A stretch of 24,379 nt of DNA from Paulinella micropora (GCA_009731375.1 BJOX01000051.1:492634-517012), one strand, 5' to 3'. Positions 10,412-18,035 are shown, counted from the first letter of the stretch. Translations and numbers: made by a program. The notes: a model not told the origin generated them from the sequence alone.

Positions 10412-10489
10412 GTAATCAAATTATTACTTTCTTCTGTTCAGAAGTCTCAGCCTTACTAATCACAATGTCATATAATTTCTTTTTAATAG

Positions 10490-10814
10490 TTCGAAAACAC
10501 CATCGATGGACCGGCCACTGAAGTGTCTTCGAGTTTCGAAGGCGCCCGTTTGCCAACCAGAGACCCTCAAGCCAGCACGCGTCCGTCGAGCCAAGGGAAG
10601 AAAGCCTGGTGCCACCGTGTCGCAGGAGCATCATGATCAGTCAGCATTTGAGGGTGCTCATGCTAGCCCTGCAATCCAAGAGCATGCAACTGCGGCTGAT
10701 TTAACAAAAGTTTTGGAAAAAGTAACAAAGAACACAGTGCGGGACGTAATAAAGGAAATAAAGCCTTTGTTTAAGCTAGGCAATGTCAAACAGACAAAAT
10801 GTCAAGCAGGATGA
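10490..10814 (+). CDS. hypothetical gene, second visible exon
   Basis: Continues the frame of the exon ending at 10411 and reads to a TGA at 10812. It includes an Arg/Lys-rich segment (ARVRRAKGRKPGA) that could act as a nuclear localisation signal, and an amphipathic charged stretch (DLTKVLEKVTKNTVRDVIKE). The ending CQAG is probably artificial: a one-base shift between about 10780 and 10811 leads into the next frame, which continues with similar composition. No named family recognised. Confidence 0.5.
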
Positions 10815-11373
10815 TGGTGTCATCAACAAGATAAGTGATAAGCTGGACCAACAAGCTAAGAGCTTGGATGCAGCGGCTGCTGCAATCAACAAGTTGACAG
10901 ATAAACTGAACAATACACATGAAAAATCTGATTTGGAATCTAGGTCTGCTTCGGAAAATAGCAGCGAAGATGAAAATGATTTTGAAAAAAGAAGCTGTAA
11001 TTTCTGTGCAGTTCCTAGTTCTTACTATTTTGGACCAGTTGCACTGCCTCCTATCTCGTCGGTACCGACTCCTATCTCATCTGTACCAACTCACCAAGAG
11101 CTCATGCATCAACAGATGCAGGTATCACCAGCTTCGGTCCTGGGCCAAGCCCAGGTCTGCCCATCGTGTCGTTCAACTTTCCAGCACCCTACAGTTCCAC
11201 AATTTTCTTACTCTTTCCCTGTTCCTCTTCCTAGTTACAGCGGTGGTACGATTTATCAAACACCACCTCATCCCGTTACGCACAGCTATGCAGAAAAGAA
11301 AAAAAAGAAAGCGCATTCGAGTAAGCGCTGCATTGCTTTTAAAAGGCAGAAACAAATTCACGAGGTTGACTAA
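10783..11373 (+). CDS. hypothetical Lys-tailed protein with coiled coil and two CxxC pairs (probable continuation)
   Basis: 196 codons. A heptad-like helix (VINKISDKLDQQAKSLDAAA) is followed by an acidic Ser/Glu stretch and a CNFC pair. A Pro/Ser-rich part repeats PISSVPT twice, then a CPSC pair and a basic tail (EKKKKKAHSSKR). It overlaps the previous exon in another frame. A 22-base intron would be impossible, so a single-base indel in an A-rich stretch (10788-10800), real or from the assembly, is the likely cause. The two CxxC pairs may form one zinc site. Confidence 0.5.
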   Translation: MSNRQNVKQDDGVINKISDKLDQQAKSLDAAAAAINKLTDKLNNTHEKSDLESRSASENSSEDENDFEKRSCNFCAVPSSYYFGPVALPPISSVPTPISSVPTHQELMHQQMQVSPASVLGQAQVCPSCRSTFQHPTVPQFSYSFPVPLPSYSGGTIYQTPPHPVTHSYAEKKKKKAHSSKRCIAFKRQKQIHEVD

Positions 11374-11613
11374 TTTCTATCCTAGCTTTCCTGATCCCGA
11401 TCTGTTTGTAGTCTTAAGTAAATTCACTTGTACAGCCTGGTACTACTATGAATATTTATACTGTCTCACTGTCAATATTATTCAAATTACAGGTAGTTAA
11501 TGCAGTGACTTACAGTCGGAATCAGAACTTCCGAATCACACTGATACTGGAATATGTATGCAGACGACGATTCTGAATTTTAAATTTTTGAATCAAGTTA
11601 AATATAAATTTTA

Positions 11614-11619
11614 AATAAA
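11614..11619 (+). terminator. polyadenylation signal AATAAA
   Basis: AATAAA lies about 240 bases downstream of the stop of the ORF at 10783-11373, in AT-rich sequence. The position fits a 3' UTR of that gene. Such hexamers also occur by chance in AT-rich DNA. Confidence 0.35.
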
Positions 11620-12061
11620 GTTTGTTACAATAAGCATTACAGATTTATAATACTCATTTGAGTTGTAAAATCATCTTTAATAGCAGTTTGTACTTTAAAG
11701 CAACGTTCAGGTAATATTAATAACAATCAGTCACAGTCACACTGAAAAAAATGACTAGATTTGAAATCAGCATTAAAATACTAAAGTTATATTATTCAAA
11801 ATAATACTTAGATTTTAAAATTTTGTAAAAATTTAAAATTAGATTAAACCATTGATTAAATTTTATAAAACACAATTTAGTTTCTAAGTGCTAGTGATTT
11901 GGTAATATACAAAACGTGAACAAAGAAAAACAACACATAACAAATCTCTACAGCAGCCGAAAGTACGAAGGCAGCAGAAAAGCCGCTACAAAAGGTTTGT
12001 AACGGTGTGATTTTGAAAACTTCAATCAAAAACTAATAATTCAGAACAAAATTCACATTAA
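11620..12061. other. AT-rich spacer, nothing recognised
   Basis: Rich in ATTTTAAA-type words. No ORF, repeat or RNA gene could be supported. Confidence 0.5.
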
Positions 12062-12063
12062 TA

Positions 12064-12337
12064 TTGCTGTTGGCATTCAAGACAACAAAAAAAATTGATT
12101 TTTCTGTTTTGGTTGGAATTTCAGTTTTGGTTGAAATTTTGATTTTGGGTGAACATTTGAATTTTTCAAATTAACGGCTATATTCGTCCGCAAAATATCG
12201 TAAATTTTCGCGAAATGTTACCGTTAAATTTGAAAATTTGAATTTTTGTCACAAAAATGAAAAACTGTCACAAAAATGAAAATCTGACACAAAAATGAAA
12301 AACTAATTTTTGTTGTTGTCTTGAATGTCAACAGCAA
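12064..12337 (+). mobile_element. 274-bp MITE, copy 1 (TA-flanked)
   Basis: Terminal inverted repeats TTGCTGTTGGCATTCAAGAC and the matching GTCTTGAATGTCAACAGCAA, flanked on both sides by TA (12062-12063 and 12338-12339). The interior is AT-rich and non-coding, with internal repeats (GTTTTGGTTG, CACAAAAATGAAAA). The TA target duplication is typical of Tc1/mariner-type transposition. The second copy at 13688-13961 has the same length and differs at only a handful of positions, in inverse orientation. Confidence 0.85.
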
Positions 12338-12339
12338 TA

Positions 12340-12482
12340 TAATCATATTTAAAAAAAATCAGGAAGTGTACCATCCAAATGTGAGCAAAGTAAAGTTTTA
12401 TTTCCCAAGGTAAAAATTTTCCCAATAATATTTTTGTTATTTTCTTCTCCGTTTATAATACATATTCGTGTCCCTATGGTTT
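12340..12482. other. AT-rich spacer between MITE and primase pseudogene
   Basis: AATAATATTTTTG-like sequence. No ORF or repeat recognised. It may be the left margin of the virus-like block. Confidence 0.4.
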
Positions 12483-13318
12483 TTAAATAAACATTCTCTG
12501 CTTTTTTTCAACAATTTCTACATTTGGTATTTTGCTGAGTATGATTTCGTATATTTCTTCCAATGTGATATGTTGATATCGTTTCAAAGTTGTATATTCG
12601 GGAATTTTGATGTTGTAAAATGTATCATCATCCGGTCGCATAATCAAATAATCGTCTATTTCTACATCTTGAAGCAGTTTCAAGGTGTTTGTTTTTGGTG
12701 TGTATGAATACGGAAGCAAAACGCGGTCGCTACCATCTTTATGAGAATAGATAGTGCGGAAAGCCCTGTTTTTGTTATAAACAGAAATATCAAGTATGGT
12801 TCGCAATTCAATATTCTTGTCGGCCCGTTCAAATGTGAAACAGAGGTCGTGGTAATCTTTTTCAATTACCACTTCCACATATTTCCAAAACTCTTTTTGT
12901 GTTTCGCAGTTTTGAAACACCAAGCCATTATCGTAAGAAAAATGGGACTACATTTTACCATTCTTGCTCGCATCCAAGTATCTTGCTTTTTTAGGATTAT
13001 ACTTCAAGCCTACATTAGCAAATACATTTTCCATAAGCGTGTTCCATCGCTCATACATTTTTTCGCGTGAGATTGATAATTCATCACCATCAATGTCGGC
13101 AAACATTCGCTGGGATTTGTTTTCCATTAATACTTCATAGTATCGTCTTTGTTCCTCTGGCGTTTTTTTTTCAATCAATGCCACGAAATCCTCTTGAAAT
13201 TGCATAGTGGTGAATTGCTTGTTCCCCCACTTATAAGGACCGCATCCTGCGGTTTATCTCTCAGTGCTTCTTCTTGTTTCCAATACCATTGCTCATTGGT
13301 CAGTGTCGGCGCGGTCAT
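12483..13318 (-). pseudogene. archaeo-eukaryotic primase (AEP/PrimPol-like, NCLDV-type), broken
   Basis: Reading leftward from an ATG at 13318-13316, the frame must shift once near 13238-13242. It then continues through 13205-12951, hits an in-frame TAG at 12950-12948, and continues in the same frame to TAA at 12483. The YYEVL...R.FADIDGDE segment carries the DxD metal motif (motif I). Ser-His-Phe directly after the TAG fits motif II, and LDISVYNKNRAFR fits motif III with the YxKNRxxR signature. This trio is typical of AEP primases of large DNA viruses and PrimPol, which make primers for DNA synthesis. About 280 codons would cover the AEP core only. No helicase part is seen. Two disabling lesions mean no functional enzyme. 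The viral rather than cellular origin is inferred from composition and neighbours. Confidence 0.7.
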
Positions 13319-13450
13319 TTTATATAATTGCTCGGATATTTTTATAAAAATAAATTAATTATTCTATATATCCATATATATAACACTATCTTTAATAGGT
13401 AATTATAATTTTTATATATCTTTATACAAAAAAAATAATTTTCTTTTTTT
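13319..13450. other. AT-rich intergenic gap between two minus-strand pseudogenes
   Basis: Very AT-rich (TATATATCCATATATATA), between the 3' end of the Cys-rich gene and the ATG of the primase gene. It would hold the primase promoter. No specific motif can be asserted. Confidence 0.4.
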
Positions 13451-14229
13451 TTACTTATTCAAGCACCCGCATTTGATAAATCCTTTGAATTGTCCGCAAA
13501 GTTCGCAATACTTTAATCTCTTTATGAGGCATGTCTTATAATAATACTTGGATACTTTTCTACTATCTTTTTTGGAATTGCCCTATTGCTATTACAATAA
13601 CAATAAAATTTAATGTTTGGATTGTCAAGAGTGCGGATAAGCAATGATAGGTCTTCGTTCATTTTATCATTCTTAAATTGTTTGATATTGCTGTTGACAT
13701 TCAAGACAACAACAAAAATTAGTTTTTCATTTTTGTGTCAGATTTTCATTTTTGTGACAGTTTTTCATTTTTGTGACAAAAATTCAAATTTTCAAATTTA
13801 ACGGTAACATTTCGCGAAAATTTACGATATTTTGCGGACGAATATAGAAGTTAATTTGAAAAATTCAAATTTTCACCCAAAATCAAAATTCCAACCAAAA
13901 CTGAAATTCCAACCAAAACAGAAAAATCAATTTTTTTTGTTGTCTTGAATGTCAACAGCAATACATTCAGACCCCAGCACCATTTCGTTTCCGTTTTTTA
14001 AATTTTTTAAAATGTAATTCTTTGAAATCTCGTGTGAGCAACAACAATATTGTTCTTCCCCGTTCTCTATACTTTCCACAAGTTTCCAGTCGTTCGTGTT
14101 CCACTTTCCATCTGGTGATATAAATGAAACTGCATTGACTAGATTTAGGAAATAATTTCCACTTACATAATCCAAATGAAGTCTTAGGTCGTCGTATGTC
14201 CAATACGATCGGCGGTGAGAGGTGTCCAT
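13451..14229 (-). pseudogene. Cys-rich virus-like protein gene, split by a MITE and frameshifted
   Basis: The ATG at 14229 opens a frame (MDTSHRRSYWTYDDLRLHLD) with a YCCCSHEISKNYILKNLKNG segment and an LGSEC motif. This resembles the C-C-H ... N..N ... iGs.Ci arrangement seen in uncharacterised NCLDV proteins. At 13961 it enters the MITE. On the other side (13687 leftward) an open frame continues with a FYCYCNSN motif. It must shift frame around 13535-13550 to reach a CELCGQ...KCGC ending and TAA at 13453-13451. Removing the MITE and one TA restores the reading frame exactly at the insertion site. Four or more Cys pairs suggest zinc binding. Function unknown. Confidence 0.6.
13688..13961 (-). 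mobile_element. 274-bp MITE, copy 2 (inside the Cys-rich pseudogene)
   Basis: Same element as 12064-12337 in inverse orientation. It has termini TTGCTGTTGACATTCAAGAC and GTCTTGAATGTCAACAGCAA and flanking TA at 13686-13687 and 13962-13963. By eye there are about five differences over 274 bases. It interrupts a coding frame, so insertion followed the arrival of that gene. No transposase is encoded. Confidence 0.9.
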
Positions 14230-14276
14230 GGTTTATATAATAGTATATATATTTTTATGAGAATATATAAAATAAA

Positions 14277-14503
14277 TTATATATTGTTTAACATATTATT
14301 ACAAAAAGCCCTTAATTCAAGTAATTCCGCTTTTTGTTTTTCGTATTTCTCCTTCCGCAATAATTTTTTCTCTCTTGGTTCTTATAATAGTATGCCTTCG
14401 CGTTCGCCCTATTCTTATCAGGATGAGCGTTCAAAAATGCTTTCGCCCTTTCCCTTCTCAGTTAAACTATTTCTTCCTTAGTGAATTGAGGTGTCCTTGG
14501 CAT
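14277..14503 (-). pseudogene. Lys/Tyr/Asn-rich virus-like small protein, broken
   Basis: From the ATG at 14503 the frame reads MPRTPQFTKEEIV, hits TAA at 14464-14462, and continues in frame with LRRERAKAFLNAHPDKNRAN and AYYYKNQE. A one-base shift in an A-run follows, leading to EKYEKQKAELLEL and TAA at 14279-14277. The charged helical pattern resembles the (K/R)xYYxxNKE repeats common in NCLDV proteins and the gene at 15008. Too short and broken to have been found as one ORF. Function unknown. Confidence 0.5.
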
Positions 14504-14511
14504 TATGTGTC

Positions 14512-14540
14512 AATCTATCTATCTATCTATCTATCTATCT
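14512..14540. repeat. (CTAT)n microsatellite
   Basis: Seven tetranucleotide units, followed by a short TA run. It lies just upstream of the ATG of the small broken gene at 14503. Confidence 0.9.
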
Positions 14541-15007
14541 TATATATATAATTATATTATTTTAATTATTTTAAATTAAAAATTACCATTACCCGCGATA
14601 TGTCCCTAAATGTTGTTAAAACCGCTCGGACAGCAGTTGTTAATAGTAGCAGTCTGAGAGAGACAAACCAGTGTTAGTAATAATGAAGGCCGAATTGACC
14701 GAGGCCAATACCCGCGGGCGGAAAATTATTTTTCCTTATTGTATAAAAACGGGAGACGACAAAAAAAATTTCATTTCTTAATAAAAGGTCGGACAACTTG
14801 GACAATATAAAATATAGATAATAGTAAGAAGAAGAATATAATAAATACCGAAATTTAATACCTAAAAAAGTCCAACCTTATAAAAAATCGCTTGGCCGTG
14901 GCCAACTTGGGGTTGGACAGACATAAACAAAGACATTTTCGTCTCACCTGCTCTTATATTCAATCATTGAATTATGTATTAAGCATATACTATTCATCGT
15001 ATATATA
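14541..15007. other. AT-rich stretch of the virus-like block, no gene seen
   Basis: Contains GC-rich islands in AT-rich sequence (CCAATACCCGCGGGCGG near 14705; GGCCGTGGCCAACTTGGGGT near 14893) and repeated GGACAACTTGGACAA-like words. I found no frame with protein-like composition. Confidence 0.4.
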
Positions 15008-15341
15008 ATGAGTTCTACCATAGAGGAAATAAAGGCTGTGTTTAGTCTCCCTGATCCAAGGAGGCAACGATATAGAGCAAAGTATGTGGAAAACAATAAG
15101 GAGAAAATTAAGGAGCAACAGAGGAAATATAGAGAAGCCAATAAAGATAAGATAAATAAACAACGAAGGGAATAATTATAAGAAGAATAAGGATAAGATC
15201 CAAGAGCAACAGAAGAAATACAGAGAAATTAATAAAGTAGTATTGGATAAATACAAAGGGGAATATCTCAAGCAGATAGAGAAAGAGAAGAAGAAAGAAA
15301 CCAATCCTAATATTGAATATTTAAAATCACTCCAATTCTGA
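15008..15341 (+). pseudogene. YREANKDKI-repeat charged protein, virus-like, one frameshift
   Basis: The ATG at 15008 reads MSSTIEEIKAVFSLPDPRRQ, then periodic units of the type RKYREANKDKIN. It stops at TAA 15173-15175. A shift near the GGG at 15168-15170 restores NNYKKNKDKIQEQQKKYREI and a Lys/Glu-rich helix ending in TGA at 15339-15341. The roughly 15-residue repeat of K-x-Y-R-E/x-N-K-D-K-I is characteristic of hypothetical proteins in NCLDV genomes. Its role is unknown. It is the only member of the block on the plus strand. Confidence 0.55.
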
Positions 15342-15542
15342 TCATATCAGCAAAATAATATTGTTAGCCCTGTAGCGGATACACCAATTTTGGTCAAAAA
15401 GGATTTTTTTTGCCGATCGTCCAAGGAGAAAAGCAAAAAGTAAAACTTTTTTCCCCCCCTTACTCGCGTGGCTATCGCCCCCTCCCCCCACGAACTTCGT
15501 TCGTTGCCCCCCTCCCCCATTTGTTGTGTTTGATGATCATTG
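15342..15542. other. spacer with T-run and pyrimidine-rich tract
   Basis: No gene seen. A C/T-rich patch (CCCCCTCCCCC) at about 15479-15520 lies before the long inverted repeat. Confidence 0.4.
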
Positions 15543-15929
15543 ATATATATGGACAAGTCTATTCGTATATTAAATACAAGCACAGAAAAGATGAAAACAC
15601 ACACACAGGAAAACAGAAAACACACCCAGGAAGCATAAAACATACCTTTGTTTTTACAAAAACACGGAAAACTAAGCAGACTAAGGAAGATTTAGACAAA
15701 ATAACGACTAATTCATATAAATGAAATTTATATATATATATTTTAGAATAAAAAAATGAATTAGTCGTTATTTTGTCTAAATCTTCCTTAGTCTGCTTAG
15801 TTTTCCGTGTTTTTGTAAAACAAATGTATGTTTTATGCTTCCTGTCTGTGTTTTCTGTTTTCCTGTGTGTGTTTTTCATCTTTTCTGTGCTTGTATTTAA
15901 TATACGAATAGACCTGTCCATATATATAT
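15543..15929. repeat. long inverted repeat, two 174-bp arms with a 39-bp AT-rich spacer
   Basis: Left arm 15543-15716 and right arm 15756-15929 are reverse complements with only a few mismatches and one-base indels; for example CTAATTCAT at 15708-15716 pairs with ATGAATTAG at 15756-15764. The spacer is mostly A/T. The single strand would fold into a nearly perfect hairpin. Candidate origins are a fold-back MITE or a duplicated terminus of an inserted element. ORFs through it mirror each other and are not genes. Confidence 0.9.
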
Positions 15930-15958
15930 TTATATAAATATGTACATATACATTTGTG

Positions 15959-16001
<43 letters not shown>

Positions 16002-16042
16002 GTGTGTATGTATGTATACACACACACACACACACGCACACG

Positions 16043-16078
<36 letters not shown>

Positions 16079-16136
16079 ATATATATAGATATATATATAT
16101 ATATTATATATAGATATATATATGTATGTATATATA
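15930..16136. repeat. TA and CA microsatellites
   Basis: (TA)n about 15965-15997, a TGTGTGTATG patch, (CA)n with CG interruptions about 16017-16063, then TA-rich sequence. Confidence 0.9.
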
Positions 16137-16490
16137 TAATATCCATTACTCTTCATATATATATATATATATAACATCCATTACTCTTTCTCTCTCTCTC
16201 TCTCTTTCACACACACACGCACAAGTACATATGTATTGTTCATACCAAATTCAAGGTATACCTCAAAAAGGTAAGGTATACCTTAAGTAAATATGTATAT
16301 ATATATATAACATCCATTACTCTTCATATATATATATGTATGTACATATATAACATCCATTACTCTCTCTCTCTCTCTCTCTTTCGCACACACACGCACA
16401 AGTACATATGTTTTGTTCATACCAAATTCAAGTTATACCTTAAAAAGGTAAGGTATACCTTAAGTAAATGGTAGGGTATACCTTAAAATC
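16137..16490. repeat. local duplication of an ACATCCATTACTC module with CT/CA and GGTATACC parts
   Basis: The word CATCCATTACTCT occurs at about 16142, 16174, 16310 and 16352. Two large copies (about 16171-16290 and 16349-16470) share the order CATCCATTACTCT, (TC)n, CACACACACGCACAAGTACA, TTGTTCATACCAAATTCAAG, then GTATACCT palindromes. This indicates a tandem duplication of about 178 bp. Confidence 0.8.
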
Positions 16491-16494
16491 TCTC

Positions 16495-16522
16495 TCTCTC
16501 TCTCACTCTCTCTCTCTCTCTG
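16495..16522. repeat. (CT)n polypyrimidine tract before a splice acceptor
   Basis: CT repeats directly upstream of TGTGTTTCTCGCAG; they could serve as the polypyrimidine tract of the acceptor at 16534. Confidence 0.7.
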
Positions 16523-16539
16523 TGTTTCTCGCAGCCCGG

Positions 16540-17380
16540 ATGTCCCTGGCACTTGCCACACGCAAGGCAAGGCAACAAGGATCCTCCATATGCCAGTGCA
16601 GTAAATGCGGTGGGAGCCGCCGCATCTCATATTCCATGATGTGAGTGCCTACAACCTTCTAGTACTTCTTGTTGTGTTTTCCCTAATACTTCCTCAGTGA
16701 CTGCTATAATTATCTGTTGATTTGGTACTCCCAAGTCTGACTTCTGTGTTGCCAGGAGAAAACACATCAAGAAGCACGGTGTTGCAGCAAACAAAAGGAA
16801 ACGCACAGGAAATACAAGGAAACGTCACAGCAGTAAGCGCCACAGGCATGAAAAAAGCAATGATTATGGAGAAGAAGAAAAGGTACATTCAGCAGAGATG
16901 CACCTTTTCTTGTTCTCCGTAATCATGGCTTTGTTCATGCCTTTGTCGCTTACGTTTTAGGAACAGGACGAGGACCAAAGCGAGGGATTGCAAGAAGAGC
17001 CAGGAAACCCAGGAGAGCAACGTGAGGGAGACCAAGACGTGGAAGCGGTGGAAGAACATGAGGGAGACCAAGACCTGGATGGGCCAAACGCTCACGAGGA
17101 AGGCGAAGCTGCAGGCCAACGAGACCAAGACGTGGAAGCGCTGGAAGAACGTGAGGGAGACCAAGACCTGCATGGGCCAGACGCTCACGAGGAAGGCGAA
17201 GCTGCAGGGATAGAAGAGGAAGAGGACGAGGAACAAGGCGAGGAAGAAGACGAGGAACAAGGCGAGGAAGAAGACGATAGCAGTCCCGAGACGAGTGATC
17301 AGGACAGCTTGCCAGAATCCTCGGGCTCCGATCCCGAAGATGAAGCACAGCACGGACGCGGAAACGGGCCAGGACGTTAG
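16540..17380 (+). CDS. three-exon hypothetical protein: Cys cluster, basic segment, duplicated acidic segment
   Basis: Exons 16540-16640, 16756-16882 and 16961-17380 join in frame (215 aa). The introns are 16641-16755 (GTGAGT...TTGCCAG) and 16883-16960 (GTACAT...CGTTTTAG). The first exon may begin at the acceptor 16534, so the true start could lie upstream. Exon 1 has a CQCSKCGGSRRISYSMMRKH-type Cys/His cluster. Exon 2 is Lys/Arg/His-rich (a possible nuclear signal). Exon 3 is Glu/Asp/Gln-rich with two copies of a unit of about 31 residues (EGDQDLxGPxAHEEGEAAG) and a GEEEDEEQ repeat. CxCxxC...H starts of this kind occur in proteins next to tnp2-like transposases, so a transposon origin is possible. 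Unlike the flanking virus-like block, this model has no lesions. Confidence 0.6.
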
Positions 17381-17385
17381 CTGCT

Positions 17386-17754
17386 GTGGACACTATCCTC
17401 AGTGAACCCTTTGTTACAGGGCCGGGCCCACAGGTGGACCAGCTTTCGGTGGCTTATATTGCAATTTGTTTGTTACACTTGATGCATGTCCATCGAGTGT
17501 CGTACAAGGCGATGGACGCCATAATGACCTTGCTAGCAGAGCTAGTAACACCCCACGAACAAGCCGCCACCTGGAAGCGACTGCATGGCTTGGTAATGAC
17601 CTCGCGGCCAGAGGTGGTCACGTACATACGGTCCGTGTTGTTATGTATGCAAGCAAGACAAAGTGTGTTGTTATGTATGCAAGCATCCGAAGAAATAGAC
17701 ATGCAAGGACTTAGCCTTTCAATGTTTACCTTACATATCCAAGGTATGCCTTGA
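17386..17754 (+). CDS. possible coding fragment of transposase-like protein
   Basis: The open frame carries a helical, hydrophobic segment (LSVAYIAICLLHLMHVHRV, then SYKAMDAIMTLLAELV) that resembles the helical region before the catalytic part of tnp2-like transposases. In the same frame the sequence is open upstream to 17344 and reads TARTRKRARTLAAVDTIL. It might therefore be joined to the preceding exon by a one-base shift near 17335-17344. A donor-like GTAATG lies at 17592. After that the frame runs into duplicated, repeat-like sequence. Assignment is tentative. Confidence 0.3.
   Translation: MDTILSEPFVTGPGPQVDQLSVAYIAICLLHLMHVHRVSYKAMDAIMTLLAELVTPHEQAATWKRLHGLVMTSRPEVVTYIRSVLLCMQARQSVLLCMQASEEIDMQGLSLSMFTLHIQGMP
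17588..17666 (+). repeat. first copy of a duplicated segment (GACCTCGCGGCCAGAGGTGG)
   Basis: Matches 18047-18114 (GCTTGGxxATGACCTCGCGG, AAGCAAGACAAAGTGT). A second, smaller tandem duplication (GTGTTGTTATGTATGCAAGC) follows at about 17635-17683. The two copies bracket the palindromic repeats and the (GATA)n array. Confidence 0.85.
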
Positions 17755-17871
17755 AATAGTAAGGGTATACCTTGAAATAGCCAAGTTATAACTTGAACTA
17801 GTCAGGGTATACCTTGAAATATCAAGGTATGCCCTGATATTCCAAGGTATACCTTGAAATATCAAGGTGAC
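17738..17871. repeat. tandem palindromic repeat, CAAGGTATACCTTGAAATA type
   Basis: About six units of 20-24 bp, each centred on a palindrome (AAGGTATACCTT, with variants GGTATGCC, AGTTATAACT) and followed by GAAATAnCC. The same GGTATACC core occurs singly at about 16254, 16274, 16452 and 16476. Each unit is self-complementary, so it could be a dimer-binding site or simply a palindromic minisatellite. Confidence 0.85.
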
Positions 17872-17881
17872 GTACATAGAA

Positions 17882-17889
17882 AGATAGAC

Positions 17890-17959
<70 letters not shown>

Positions 17960-17964
17960 GTAGG

Positions 17965-18035
<71 letters not shown>

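Noticed and set aside
10919-11500. 193-codon plus-strand ORF overlapping the Lys-tailed protein
   Set aside because: Out-of-frame shadow; the 10783 frame has the heptads, the CxxC pairs and the upstream continuation.
12468-12707. Plus-strand ORFs in 12468-13358
   Set aside because: Shadows of the primase pseudogene, whose minus frame carries three family motifs in order.
12064-13961. Two MITEs plus primase as one composite transposon
   Set aside because: Each copy has its own TA duplication, and copy 2 splits a different gene whose other half lies outside; two independent insertions are simpler.
15559-16177. Overlapping ORFs on both strands through the long inverted repeat and TA/CA repeats
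   Set aside because: Both arms give the same peptide from opposite strands and then run into microsatellite; a consequence of the palindrome.
16889-17393. Minus-strand Leu/Phe- and Arg/Leu-rich ORFs of about 150 codons
   Set aside because: Antisense of the duplicated acidic segment of the three-exon gene, where splice sites on the plus strand fit exactly.
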